The notes beneath the pieces are model-generated. The model was not told the DNA's origin and searched no databases. It was given only the letters and a program-made list of their open reading frames with translations. Source: Candidatus Poribacteria bacterium (GTDB lineage Bacteria; Poribacteria; WGA-4E; WGA-3G). Taken from it: a DNA stretch of 64,000 nucleotides. Shown in pieces: positions 36,180 through 45,460 of this stretch (positions are counted from its first letter, which is position 1; the number at the start of each line of letters is the position of its first letter). Made by a program: the position numbers and the translations under genes. The DNA is taken from contig OY282386.1 in NCBI GenBank assembly GCA_958295945.1, positions 4,774,001 through 4,838,000 of the forward strand, read 5' to 3'.

Positions 36180-37785
36180 ATCTTTTTCATTAAGTCTGCT
36201 TTCCATTTATGTTTTCTGTATTTCCCTATTAGGATGTTCAAAAACACTTGAAAAGAATGTTCAACCCTTACCACCCAAACCATATTCCTTTGAACGATAC
36301 GAGATTCTAACGGGTTCTACGAAACACCAGACCATTCTAACAGGTTTCCTTTTGAACGGAGAAACAGCAGATATTGCAGTCGTGAATATTGATGAGGACA
36401 ATGCACGACACTTATCCATCTATTCTTTCAATAAAGAAAATTGGGAACTCAGCATAAAGACAACACTACACTCAGAAGTATTATTTGTTGACATCGCGAA
36501 TATTGATGGATATGACAGACTTATAACTTATGAACATGGTCAATTGAATTGGTTTGATCCTGAAACTGAAGTACTACATAAGCTCATTGATATTACAATC
36601 AGTTTCAATCCTCTCAATGTCGAGGAACTACCCTATGTTAATATCAGTCAAGACCTAAATGATGATGCTCGTGATGATTTTGTCCTTCCAGATATTGATG
36701 GGTTTTGGATCTCCACACAATTAGACAATGGAATGTTCACTCAACCAATAAAACTCGGTCCACCCGATCCTTTTCTTGATGCAACAGCATTGGATGAAAA
36801 ACAAACCTATCGGGATGTTGGGATCAATTCCTTCACTGTTCTTTGGTATATGAGCCGTTTTCATCTGGTAGATTACGATGGAGACAATCGGAATGATATT
36901 GTCCTCTGGAACGAGGATCATTTTGATGTATATCGTCAAAATCCTCAAGGCACGTTTTCTGCTGTTCCTACCACATTCACAGTTGATATACCATTTGCCA
37001 ATGACGGTGCATACACATTAGCATTCGGATATGATGGAGAAAGCACATTTGCCCTGATTTCTGGATTTAGAAGGAAAACCAAACGTAGCGTGTTGCACCT
37101 GTTACATGATTTAAACGGTGATGGTGTCACGGATATGGTTATACTTACCTTAGAAGGCAGGAGCCTGGGTAATCTAAAGAGTTTGTATGATGTCTATTTT
37201 GGGAAAATGGAGAATACTGAATTAAAGTTCAGTTCTAAGAATAGATTATCAATCAGACCAAAGGGGAAAGCAGGTGGTTTGCTACCATGGGGTTATGCAT
37301 ATCAATGGTGGGAAGACATAGATGGGGATGGCGATGTAGATATTCTGTATAAGGACGTAAAAACTACTCTCGGTGGAATGATACGTGCAATGGCAGGTAA
37401 ATCTATAGCAATAGATCTTGAGTGTTATCAAATGCACGAAGGAAATAACCTACGAAAACCAACATACAGACGAAAAATTAGACCGGTATTAGAGAACTTT
37501 GAAACAGAACGTGTCTTCTTTCCTGCTGTCCTATTTGGAGATTTAAATGGTGATAACCGATATGATATCACAATTGGCAAAAGCTGGAATGAGATGCATA
37601 TCTATCTCGGTATGCCAGGACCAATGTTATATGAAGAGCAACCCCAGAAAGTTGCGGTCAGTATGCCTAACGATGAGCGAAACATGCGGTTAGTAGACAT
37701 GAATAATGACAAGAAACAGGACATATTGATATATCATCCTGATGTTGCTGATTCACACCGGGTGAAAATGTTAATCTCAAAATAG
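36166..37785 (+). CDS. FG-GAP/VCBS-repeat lipoprotein
   Basis: 539 residues. Lipobox SLLGC at ~20-24. At least six DxDxDxxxD-type calcium-binding repeats: DLNDDARDDFVL, DYDGDNRNDIVL, DLNGDGVTDMVI, DIDGDGDVDILY, DLNGDNRYDITI and DMNNDKKQDILI. A seven-bladed integrin-like propeller is likely; calcium would stabilise it. It lies between the LolA-like/OM genes and the ABC permeases, so it may be a cargo or accessory of that exporter. Confidence 0.8.
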   Translation: MHIFRSFSLSLLSIYVFCISLLGCSKTLEKNVQPLPPKPYSFERYEILTGSTKHQTILTGFLLNGETADIAVVNIDEDNARHLSIYSFNKENWELSIKTTLHSEVLFVDIANIDGYDRLITYEHGQLNWFDPETEVLHKLIDITISFNPLNVEELPYVNISQDLNDDARDDFVLPDIDGFWISTQLDNGMFTQPIKLGPPDPFLDATALDEKQTYRDVGINSFTVLWYMSRFHLVDYDGDNRNDIVLWNEDHFDVYRQNPQGTFSAVPTTFTVDIPFANDGAYTLAFGYDGESTFALISGFRRKTKRSVLHLLHDLNGDGVTDMVILTLEGRSLGNLKSLYDVYFGKMENTELKFSSKNRLSIRPKGKAGGLLPWGYAYQWWEDIDGDGDVDILYKDVKTTLGGMIRAMAGKSIAIDLECYQMHEGNNLRKPTYRRKIRPVLENFETERVFFPAVLFGDLNGDNRYDITIGKSWNEMHIYLGMPGPMLYEEQPQKVAVSMPNDERNMRLVDMNNDKKQDILIYHPDVADSHRVKMLISK

Positions 37786-37842
37786 ATATTATCTGTTTCG
37801 TCTATTGTGATTGGACAACTTACCAAGAACTAAGTTACTTTT

Positions 37843-39057
37843 ATGATACTCAAAATTGCATTTCGAAACATCTTCCGTCAGAAGCGACGTACAATCCTTA
37901 CCGCACTGGCAATGATTGTCGGATTTATGCTCTCGTCTGTATTTATCGGATGGTCAGATGGCATCTATTCCAACATCATTGATATGTTCACACGGAACAG
38001 AATCGGACATATACAGGTGCATCAGGAAGGATATCTGGATAGACCTTCACTTTACAAAAACATAACCGTCTATGAGTCAATCGGGAACACCATTCAGAAC
38101 AACGAAGGCGTGGAAGCATGGACTCCACGATTATATGCCGCGGGACTCGGTTCTGTCGGAGAAAAGAGTACTGCTGTCCGGGTGGTTGGGATAGATTTAA
38201 TGAGAGAGCAAAATGCAACTAAATTCTCTCAGAAAGTAATTGAAGGCAGACCATTTCAGGATATTGCACTAAATGAAGCAGTCATTGGCAATGGTCTCAA
38301 AAAGATACTTAAGGCAGAAATTGGCAGTGATCTCGTGATATTTTCACAAGCCGCAGATGGTTCAATTGCCAATGACCTATACAAAATTGTTGGAATAACT
38401 GACAGTGGTGATGATATAACGGATCGAACAACCTGTTATTTAAATCTTTCAGCTGCACAGGAACTGTTCGTGCTTGAGGGACGTATCCACGAGTTAGTTG
38501 TAATTGTCTCGGACATAAATCATGTCGGAAGAGTTACGAGCAGCATTAAAGACACACTCAGAGGTTTAACGCTGGAAGTGTTACCTTGGCAAGAGGTTGC
38601 AAAATCGTTTTATAACGCTATGCAAGCCGACAAACAGGGAGATTCAATCGGACGTTTTGTTATTATTCTCATCGTTGCGATGGGTGTTCTTAACACTGTT
38701 TTGATGTCGGTACTGGAACGAACGCGCGAATACGGATTGTTGAGGGCAGTAGGGACAAAACCGATACAGATATTTGGGTTGGTATTATGTGAAGTGGTCA
38801 TTATCGCATTTGCAAGTATTGTCATTGGCGCGGCAATAGGAACCACAATAAATTATCTACTATCCGTATACGGCATTGAGTTTATTGATGGATTTACTTT
38901 TGGTGGAATGAAATTTGATAAATTACATGCTGAGGTAAATATCCGGACACTCATAATACCTACTTTCACTGTGATGTTGTCCGCATTGTTAGTAAGTTTA
39001 TATCCTGCGATAAAAGCAGCACGCATCCTACCTGCAAAGGCTATGCGAACACGATAA
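37843..39057 (+). CDS. ABC transporter permease (FtsX/MacB/LolCE type), first subunit
   Basis: 404 residues. N-terminal membrane helix (MILKIAFRNIFRQKRRTILTALAMIVGFML in parts), a large periplasmic domain (~45-250), then three membrane helices. FtsX motif segment VLERTREYGLLRAVGTKPIQIF precedes the last helices, typical of MacB/LolCE permeases. It pairs with the permease 12 nt downstream and the ATPase at 40311. Confidence 0.88.
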   Translation: MILKIAFRNIFRQKRRTILTALAMIVGFMLSSVFIGWSDGIYSNIIDMFTRNRIGHIQVHQEGYLDRPSLYKNITVYESIGNTIQNNEGVEAWTPRLYAAGLGSVGEKSTAVRVVGIDLMREQNATKFSQKVIEGRPFQDIALNEAVIGNGLKKILKAEIGSDLVIFSQAADGSIANDLYKIVGITDSGDDITDRTTCYLNLSAAQELFVLEGRIHELVVIVSDINHVGRVTSSIKDTLRGLTLEVLPWQEVAKSFYNAMQADKQGDSIGRFVIILIVAMGVLNTVLMSVLERTREYGLLRAVGTKPIQIFGLVLCEVVIIAFASIVIGAAIGTTINYLLSVYGIEFIDGFTFGGMKFDKLHAEVNIRTLIIPTFTVMLSALLVSLYPAIKAARILPAKAMRTR

Positions 39058-39069
39058 AGTTGATATATT

Positions 39070-40302
39070 ATGATTCTAATCTTAATCAAACTTGCATGGA
39101 AAAATATACTTCGCAATAAGAGACGCACTATTATTGCTGCAACTGCGATTAGTATCGGTCTTGCTGCACTCATTTTCGTTGATGCCTATATGATAGGCAT
39201 GAAAGAAAACATGATTAAGACTGCTACTGCTTCCTTTATCGGAGATGCACAGATCCATCAAGAAGGTTTTCGTGATGAACAAGAAGTAACACTCACTATT
39301 CAGGAAGTTGAGACTATTACCCGCAAACTCGCGAAGGAATCAATCGTACAGTATTTCACGCGCAGGACATTCGCTTTTGGTATGATTCGATCCGCTGCAA
39401 ATATGAATAGCGGTGTCATGCTTGTAGGGATTTTTCCGGGAACTGAAAGATTCCTATCTCAGATTGACGATGCGATTATTGAAGGCAACTATTTTGAAGG
39501 AAATAATGAAAATGACATAGTTATTGGGTCAAAACTCGCAGAAATCCTTGAAGTTGAACTCGGAGACAAAGTTCCCGTTACGGTGTCACAAGCCTATGGA
39601 GGTGAGTTTTCACAGGTTGGTTTCCGGATTTCAGGTATCTTTAAGTTTGCAGATGAAGGGATGAACAGTGGTATGGTGTTTGTTCGGATAAATAAAGCAC
39701 AAGAGATGCTTGGGATTGGTAATGACGTGCATGAAATTGCAATTAAATTTACCTCAACAGAGATCTCTTTGGACAAAGAATTAGCATTCTGGGATACTTA
39801 CGACATACATGGAAACGAAATTGTGAGTTGGATAGATATCCTGCCTCAAATCAATACACTTTTTCAAATATCAAAATACAGTAAGTATATTATGGGATCT
39901 ATACTTTTTATCGTTGTTGCATTCGGAATAATCAACACACTCTTTATGTCACTGTATGAACGTATGTTTGAGTTTGGTGTGTTACGGGCAGTTGGCACAA
40001 GACCTTTCGGGATGGCACGTTTAGTCATATTTGAAGCAGGGGCATTGGCAGTAGTCAGCATCGTAATCGGAGTGATACTTGGTGGCATATTAACTGGAAT
40101 CTTAGCACATTACGGACTTAATTTTACTGGCATTGAAATGATGGGTGTGACGATTCAAGAATATATCTATCCTGTTTTAGCAGTTGAACAGTTCATCCAG
40201 TATCCAATTTCAGTCTTTATCTTCACAATAATCGCAGGACTTTATCCCGCATGGCATATTGCAAAAATGTCTCCTGTTGATGCAATGCGACAAAGTTTTT
40301 AG
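39070..40302 (+). CDS. ABC transporter permease (FtsX/MacB/LolCE type), second subunit
   Basis: 410 residues, same layout as the neighbour: KNILRNKRRTIIAATAISIGLAALIF start, periplasmic domain, then SLYERMFEFGVLRAVGTRPFGM and three helices. The two are diverged paralogues (distinct periplasmic halves), so the transporter is a heterodimer. It is 8 nt before the ATPase gene. Confidence 0.88.
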   Translation: MILILIKLAWKNILRNKRRTIIAATAISIGLAALIFVDAYMIGMKENMIKTATASFIGDAQIHQEGFRDEQEVTLTIQEVETITRKLAKESIVQYFTRRTFAFGMIRSAANMNSGVMLVGIFPGTERFLSQIDDAIIEGNYFEGNNENDIVIGSKLAEILEVELGDKVPVTVSQAYGGEFSQVGFRISGIFKFADEGMNSGMVFVRINKAQEMLGIGNDVHEIAIKFTSTEISLDKELAFWDTYDIHGNEIVSWIDILPQINTLFQISKYSKYIMGSILFIVVAFGIINTLFMSLYERMFEFGVLRAVGTRPFGMARLVIFEAGALAVVSIVIGVILGGILTGILAHYGLNFTGIEMMGVTIQEYIYPVLAVEQFIQYPISVFIFTIIAGLYPAWHIAKMSPVDAMRQSF

Positions 40303-40310
40303 GAATTATT

Positions 40311-41012
40311 ATGGAAAACACACAAAAAACAGATGTCATTGTTACAGAAGAAATCACAAAAGTTTATGATCCTGACAGGATACCAATATTTGCCCTAAAC
40401 GGAATTAACCTTACAATTCAATCTGGTGAACTAACAGCAATTGTCGGTCCTTCCGGTTCTGGTAAAACAACATTTCTCAATATCATTTCTGGTTTAGATA
40501 CACCAACTGAAGGTAAGGTATGGCTTGCAGGAAAGGTGTTGTCAGAGATGAGTGGCAATGAACTCTCTGATTATAGACGAGATAACATCGGATTCATATT
40601 TCAAGCATATAACCTTATACCCGTGCTCACAGTGAGAGAAAATGTTGAATATATTATGCTCTTGGCAGGTGTGCCGAAAACTGAAAGACATAAGCGCGTG
40701 ACCGCTATGCTTGAATCTGTCGGATTAGCAGGCGTGGAGGACAGACTTCCAACGAAACTTTCCGGCGGACAACAGCAACGGGTTGCAATTGCACGTGCAA
40801 TGGTATCAGAACCATCTATAGTCCTCGCAGATGAACCCACTGCTAATCTTGACTCAAAAACAGGTTCAGACCTGCTTGAGATGATGCGAAAACTTAACTC
40901 GGATACAGGAATGACTTTTATATTCTCAACCCATGATCCGATGGTAATGGAAAGCGCAAAGAGATTAATTACCCTACGCGATGGTAAAATTGACAGCGAT
41001 GAGACAAAATAG
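40311..41012 (+). CDS. ABC transporter ATPase (LolD/MacB type)
   Basis: 233 residues, complete nucleotide-binding domain: Walker A GPSGSGKTT, Q-loop FQAYNLIPVLTV, signature LSGGQQQRVAIARA, Walker B VLADEPTANLDS and H-loop STHD. The size and sequence are of the LolD/MacB/FtsE group, which powers lipoprotein release or mechanotransmission, not solute import. It overlaps the next gene by one base. Confidence 0.92.
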   Translation: MENTQKTDVIVTEEITKVYDPDRIPIFALNGINLTIQSGELTAIVGPSGSGKTTFLNIISGLDTPTEGKVWLAGKVLSEMSGNELSDYRRDNIGFIFQAYNLIPVLTVRENVEYIMLLAGVPKTERHKRVTAMLESVGLAGVEDRLPTKLSGGQQQRVAIARAMVSEPSIVLADEPTANLDSKTGSDLLEMMRKLNSDTGMTFIFSTHDPMVMESAKRLITLRDGKIDSDETK

Positions 41013-42247
41013 TGAGAAAAAAGCAGCTAAGAAATATCATAACGGTATTTATCTGTCTCATGTCACTTACTTGTGTCAGCATTGCTGTTGCCGAGTTCAG
41101 TTACGGAGGCTATTACAAAAACTTCTTTACGTCATTCAAGACACCACTTCCTGACCGTCCGCTGATGGGTGCCGCGGTTAATAGATTACGGTTGAACTTA
41201 TCTTACAATCCTACTGATATAGTTTCCCTTGCATTTGCTTATGATTTTTCACCACGGGTTCAAGATCCTTCGCTTTTTTCTGAGTCACCATTTGCAGTCG
41301 GTATAGCTTCTTCTCACTATCGCGCAATAGATTTTTACCCCTTACTATATCCCAATGCTGATAGTTCAATCGGTAGTGTAGGTATCTACCACAATCTTGA
41401 TCGTGCATCTCTTCAAATCAGCACCGATTTTGCCGATATATCCATCGGTAGAGATGCTGTTGCATGGGGTAGCGCGCGAGTCATCAACCCAACAGATGTT
41501 GTCGCACCTTATACTCACGATCAATTGGACACAGAAGACCGTGTTGGTGTGGACGCATTCCGTGTCCGCATTCCAATCGGTGTGTTAGGTGAGGTGGATA
41601 CAGGATACATCTTTGGAACAGATTTTGACTTTGACAAAAGTGCAATCTTTCTTAGAACGCAGATGAACGCTGCCGAGACCGATTTCTCAATCCTATTAAT
41701 GAAACTTCAGAGAGATTTTCTGATTGGAATTGATGTTACCCGCGGTATATTAGGTGCTGGATTCTGGTTGGAAACTGCCTATGTTATAACAGAAACGTTT
41801 GATGAAAAGGAGGAATCGACAAAAAATTATCTGCGAACTTCAGTGGGTTTTGACTATAGTTTCAATGGTGAAACATACACATTCATTGAGTATCATTACA
41901 ACGGAGCAGGGACAGATGAACCTGAAAACTATCTCAATAACATTGATCAATCTGCTTATGCACGTGGTGGTGTTTATCTATTAGGTGTTCACTATCTTGC
42001 TCCAGGGATCAACCATCAACTAACCCCGCTGATTGGTCTCGGAGGACAATTATTGATAAATCTAACAGACCCCTCCATCTGGCTTGCACCAAATGTAGCA
42101 TATAACATCGCGGAAGACATCCATCTCTCTGTAGGTGGATTGATAAGTGTTGGAAGCGCACCGAAAAACGGTGATTCAACCCAGTTCCAATCTGAATTTG
42201 GTAGCTACCCAAATCTTTTTTTTACTTCAATTAGCGTCTATTATTGA
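41012..42247 (+). CDS. Outer-membrane beta-barrel-like protein
   Basis: 411 residues. GTG start sharing a base with the ATPase stop. Signal peptide (IITVFICLMSLTCVSIAVA) then glycine/aromatic strands such as GYYKNFFTSF, YDFSPRVQD, SLQISTDFADISIGRDAVAWGSARVINPTDV in parts, and a C-terminus ending LFFTSISVYY, typical of barrel insertion. The pattern resembles DUF1302/OprD-like porins encoded next to LolCE-type ABC systems. Its position as the last gene suggests it is the outer-membrane partner or client of that transporter. Confidence 0.75.
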   Translation: MRKKQLRNIITVFICLMSLTCVSIAVAEFSYGGYYKNFFTSFKTPLPDRPLMGAAVNRLRLNLSYNPTDIVSLAFAYDFSPRVQDPSLFSESPFAVGIASSHYRAIDFYPLLYPNADSSIGSVGIYHNLDRASLQISTDFADISIGRDAVAWGSARVINPTDVVAPYTHDQLDTEDRVGVDAFRVRIPIGVLGEVDTGYIFGTDFDFDKSAIFLRTQMNAAETDFSILLMKLQRDFLIGIDVTRGILGAGFWLETAYVITETFDEKEESTKNYLRTSVGFDYSFNGETYTFIEYHYNGAGTDEPENYLNNIDQSAYARGGVYLLGVHYLAPGINHQLTPLIGLGGQLLINLTDPSIWLAPNVAYNIAEDIHLSVGGLISVGSAPKNGDSTQFQSEFGSYPNLFFTSISVYY

Positions 42248-42329
42248 TCCAAGTCTTTCACATAAGCTACAATCCGTTGTAGGAGCACTTTCATGAAGAT
42301 TAATTCATTCATTGGGTAATTCTCATTTT

Positions 42330-42480
42330 CCCAAACCCGGTAGGTGCGGTTTACTAACCACACCTTATGTGTCAATTTAAGGAAAATTTCGCTCAACGAC
42401 TCAGTATACGTAGGCGGGGAATGCCAAATGGCATTCATACCGTTGATTTGGTGCTTTGTAAGCGCGCTGGGCTTTGAAAT
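42330..42480. repeat. Fragment of the composite repeat family
   Basis: Contains GTAGGTGCGGTTTACTAACC, TGTGTCAATTTAAGG, a GGGGAATGCCAAATGGCATTCATACCGTTGATTTGG-like unit (in parts) and TTTGTAAGCGCGCTGG, all found in the 10.5-kb and 34-kb repeats. Bases 42248-42640 hold no gene. Confidence 0.7.
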
Positions 42481-42640
42481 CAAATTACCCAATTTATTTT
42501 TTAATCTTCATACGGGACTAAAGAACTGGGGGCTACTCGGTTTCTATAAACATTCCGTCCCTACGGGACTAAAGAAAACAGAAATTTATATCTCTGTGTC
42601 AAATATCCAAAAACTTTACAGACAAATTGTAAATAATAAC

Positions 42641-42930
42641 TTGACTTAAGTAATTTAATTATGTTATAATATACGTCACATATACCTTGTTGAATAAGGA
42701 AGAGAATTATGAAAACAAAACAACAGACACAAGGAATAATGATCATCCTACAAGCAATCTTTTCAATACATAGAAAATATACAGAAGACGTACAATTTAA
42801 AAAATTTCTGTTTTTTAATAGACACCTTACGAACCCTTATGTCCACTGCTCTTACAGCGACGCACAAAGACGTACAGGTTGTACGTGAATTTGTACGTCA
42901 ATTGTACGGTTTTGACAAAGGAAAAATCTC
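42641..42930 (+). repeat. Promoter plus short-ORF repeat unit, copy A
   Basis: Starts with TTGACT-18-TATAAT (42641-42670), then GAATAAGGAAGAGAATTATG and a 59-codon frame from 42709. The 3' part contains four GTAC motifs, ending CAATTGTACGGTTTTGAC, as in the copy B end. Two other copies (33340-33815 minus, and a degenerate one at ~49990-50130) share this layout. Coding status is uncertain: the frames differ between copies. Confidence 0.72.
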
Positions 42931-42939
42931 GGATTTCAT

Positions 42940-43043
42940 TATAGTGAATTATAAATATAAGTTGACACTTTTCGTCACATGGTAGGCGAGGTTTCCTAAC
43001 CTCGCCGATGCAGAGTGTTCAAGTCCTTTCAAAATCTACTATA
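42940..43043. repeat. ~104-bp palindromic element, copy 2
   Basis: Nearly identical to the copy at 50156: TATAGTGAATTATAAATATA, ACACTTTTCGTCACATGG arm, core GGCGAGGTTTCCTAACCTCGCC, GATGCAGAGTGTTCAAGTCC arm and CTACTATA end. It follows repeat unit A by 9 nt. Confidence 0.9.
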
Positions 43044-43118
43044 ACAAGATACGCGTTCAATGTGTATGTCTTTTGCACATTCACCAAGCACTATTCATTG
43101 CACCTTGGACATTCATCT

Positions 43119-43205
43119 CACATTGTAGGAGTGGTTTTCAACCACGATTACATAGTTGGAGTGGTTTATAACCACGATTACATAGTTGGAGGGTTTCAAC
43201 TCGAA
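43119..43205. repeat. Tandem GTGGTTTTCAACCAC hairpin repeats
   Basis: Three units of about 30 bp built from GGAGTGGTTT(T/A)(C/T)AACCACGA and TTACATAGTT. Each unit can fold as a GTGGTT/AACCAC hairpin. The same unit occurs at 49630-49750 and once at 51163. Bases 43044-43423 have no gene apart from a 22-codon frame at 43359-43427 (RBS GGAGGA) that reads like the start of a signal peptide. Confidence 0.8.
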
Positions 43206-43423
43206 CACCGGGATCAACAAAAGTATGAAATAAATGTATTAGTGTCAAGACGAATACCAACATCACTTTTAAGAGACAGAGAACCGCAGCAAACACACAA
43301 TGGCAGACATTGATCCCTACGAATACTTAGGTCTACAAGATAATCGGAGGATAGATTTATGAAAAGATTCATGATACTTTCAACCCTAATGAGAAGTCAT
43401 CTTAAAAAACTTATAACTTTTTC

Positions 43424-43452
43424 TTGACAATTTTTGACATTTTTTCTATAAT
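43424..43452 (+). promoter_or_regulatory. Consensus sigma70 promoter
   Basis: Perfect TTGACA, exactly 17 bp, perfect TATAAT. The start point would be near 43459. It drives the ~340-nt untranslated, highly structured stretch before the gene at 43834. Confidence 0.85.
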
Positions 43453-43461
43453 GCTTTTTAG

Positions 43462-43800
43462 ACGTTAGAAATTCACGGGGAGCGTGGATTATGTCGGAGG
43501 TGCTTAATAAAATGCACCGACAGTGTCGTAACCACTGCCGATGCGTAGCACTGCCAGAGAGATAGTCTGACAGAGCTGGTTTCTATCATAGCACGGACTG
43601 ACTATTAAGTCATGTGTTAAAGAGACCAGCAACCTCTACAGGGATTGCAATATATCTCGCGGACCTACCAATTTCTGTAGTCTGTCTAAATAATCAACCT
43701 GCTTCATGATATAATATGAAGCACAACATGAGACACGACTACGAAGTCATCTCATATACGTTAACATGTTAAATAAACCTGTCTGCTAAACACAGCAGAT
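43462..43800 (+). ncRNA. Candidate structured RNA or long leader
   Basis: No ORF with an RBS. Directly downstream of the consensus promoter it can form: ATTCACG/CGTGGAT with GGGAG loop; GTCG..GTGC/GCAC..CGAC (43492-43521); CAGTG/CACTG (43521-43537); a long nested stem GCTGGTTTCT/AGAGACCAGC (43575-43630) enclosing TAGCAC/GTGTTA and TGACT/AGTCA; GCTTCAT/ATGAAGC; ATGAGA..GACT/AGTC..TCTCAT (43728-43755); TCTGCT/AGCAGA (near 43782-43800). I cannot match it to tmRNA, RNase P, 6S, SRP, or a riboswitch class that I know. It ends 15-20 nt before TAAGGAG of the next gene. Confidence 0.55.
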
Positions 43801-43833
43801 TAGGGATAATTTTTTATATATAAGGAGCAATTT

Positions 43834-44325
43834 ATGAGAATCCGGAATTTGGTGCTGATAGTGCTTTTGGGAATAATCTGTCTGCTGTCAATGAACTTGT
43901 TGGGGTTCGCTCTTATGGACACTGACCATGACAATCTAACTATGCCTGATGTTTCAGCACAGACGCAGATGTATGTTAAATGGCAAGACCCCATGATCTA
44001 CTGCGGTCCGTATGCGGTCGTAGGGAATTCCAGTAATGTACTTGTTAGATACTATTTCAATGCCTCACACGTTGTGATACGCGGTCAACGTGTGTATAAA
44101 CAGCGAGGGGATGCAGAGGATGGATGGATACCGGTGGGAGATGGGAAATCTTTTTTCCCTGACTTCCATATCGATATGTCAACAGCGAGACCTGGGAGAT
44201 ACACTGCAACCGGAAAGGTTAGTTTATCGTTGAAATTAGATCGTAATCGCGATGGTCATTTCGATGATGGGGGAACTGTCGACTCGTCCGCTTCTATTAC
44301 ATTTGAGATTAAAAGAAGGCGATGA
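43834..44325 (+). CDS. Secreted protein of unknown function
   Basis: 163 residues. Signal peptide LVLIVLLGIICLLSMNLLGFA. The mature part is a beta-rich domain (WQDPMIYCGPYAVVGNSSNVLVRYYF in parts) and a D-x-D-x-D-like loop DRNRDGHFDDGG. RBS TAAGGAG. It is preceded by the structured leader and followed by a strong hairpin. GC content is visibly higher than in neighbouring regions, as for the next gene. No family recognised. Confidence 0.65.
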   Translation: MRIRNLVLIVLLGIICLLSMNLLGFALMDTDHDNLTMPDVSAQTQMYVKWQDPMIYCGPYAVVGNSSNVLVRYYFNASHVVIRGQRVYKQRGDAEDGWIPVGDGKSFFPDFHIDMSTARPGRYTATGKVSLSLKLDRNRDGHFDDGGTVDSSASITFEIKRRR

Positions 44326-44362
44326 TTGATTTCATCAACTAACCCACGCTATCAAATAAAAC

Positions 44363-44393
44363 ACAAGCGATGCGAATACACCGCATCGCTTGT
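44363..44393. terminator. Strong GC hairpin between the two high-GC genes
   Basis: Twelve-base perfect stem ACAAGCGATGCG / CGCATCGCTTGT with a six-base loop; no U-run follows, so it may attenuate or terminate by other means. Confidence 0.6.
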
Positions 44394-44425
44394 CCCACCG
44401 GTCCCTACAGAGGAGGTCTCTACTC

Positions 44426-45460
44426 ATGAAACGCCCTATACCATTTGTTCTTTCACACATCCAGGTCATTTTCATTTCCCTTATCTGTTGTCTGCTCTTG
44501 TTAGATACGTCTGTGGTTGATGCGAAAATTGTCTTCTGTATGGGAGATGACATTTACGTGATGGACGATGATGGCAAACGCAAGCACAGACTCACAAGAA
44601 ACACGGAGATAACAGAAGACAGCAACCCCCGGTGGTCGCCTGATGGCGAAAGAATCGCTTTTGTCCGATACATGGACAAGAATCAGTCTCAAACCTCGTC
44701 AGAACTATTTATCATGAATGCAAACGGAACGAACATCCAACGGCTCACTGACAACAACGTCTTAGATGGCTGTCCGTCTTGGTCACCGGATGGACAACGG
44801 ATCGTGTTTGACAGTTTGCGAAGTGAAAGATTTGAATTACATGTCATAGACCTTGCGACGCTGCACGTTACGCAGCTAACAGACAGAGGAGATGGAAGCG
44901 TTTCCCCCGACTGGTCACCGGATGGCACACGGATTGTTTTTGAACATTTTACAGAGTTTAGAAATATTTATGTGATGTCAGCGAATGGCGAGGATCCGCG
45001 CCCCCTTATTCCTGATGCAGACCTATTGCGCGATCGTCTGGAACTGTTCTATCCCAGGTGGTCTGCGGATGGAAAACAGATCCTGTTTGACAGTTGCACG
45101 TGGGATGGCGAAGGCCATCTATGCCACCTCACCATTGTGACAAATCGCGGCGCGGTGCTACACAGAGTAAATAAGATTCAGGAAAGATTTGGGCATGCAA
45201 GGCCGCTTGTCGGTACCATGTGTTGGATGGACAATGATAAGGCATTACTTTTCGAACTAAGCCTAAGACCGGGGGATACACCAAAAAGGAGTTCTGATAT
45301 TTATCGCTACGATATCAAGAGTCGAACCCTCAAACGTTTGACAAGCGGAGAAGGATATGAGGGGGATCCAGACTGGATAGAAGGACCCTTGCCCGTTTCA
45401 TTGAATAGCAAAAAAAAAATGGTGTGGGGAACATTAAAACAGTTCAGCCATAATCCATAA
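44426..45460 (+). CDS. TolB-like WD40/PD40 beta-propeller protein with WG-K tail
   Basis: About 344 residues. Signal peptide (FISLICCLLLLDTSVVDA) and six PD40 repeats: NPRWSPDGERIAF, CPSWSPDGQRIVF, SPDWSPDGTRIVF, YPRWSADGKQILF, and later ones, as in TolB. ATG 44426 (GGAGG, 10 nt) is preferred to the upstream start. The C-terminus SKKKMVWGTLKQF resembles the WG-K tail of the LamG proteins. TolB partners (TolAQR, Pal) are not nearby, so it is a TolB-like propeller rather than tolB itself. Confidence 0.8.
   Translation: MKRPIPFVLSHIQVIFISLICCLLLLDTSVVDAKIVFCMGDDIYVMDDDGKRKHRLTRNTEITEDSNPRWSPDGERIAFVRYMDKNQSQTSSELFIMNANGTNIQRLTDNNVLDGCPSWSPDGQRIVFDSLRSERFELHVIDLATLHVTQLTDRGDGSVSPDWSPDGTRIVFEHFTEFRNIYVMSANGEDPRPLIPDADLLRDRLELFYPRWSADGKQILFDSCTWDGEGHLCHLTIVTNRGAVLHRVNKIQERFGHARPLVGTMCWMDNDKALLFELSLRPGDTPKRSSDIYRYDIKSRTLKRLTSGEGYEGDPDWIEGPLPVSLNSKKKMVWGTLKQFSHNP

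Noticed and set aside
42241-42492. Minus-strand frame of 83 codons
   Set aside because: Falls in repeat fragments and has no RBS.
43119-43205. Possible CRISPR array
   Set aside because: Units are only 2-4, spacers are not unique or even in length, and no cas genes are in the window.
43462-43800. tmRNA, RNase P RNA, 6S RNA, SRP RNA or cobalamin riboswitch
   Set aside because: None of the conserved cores of these RNAs that I know (for example GGAAAGTCC-type or T-loop/tag coding) are visible.
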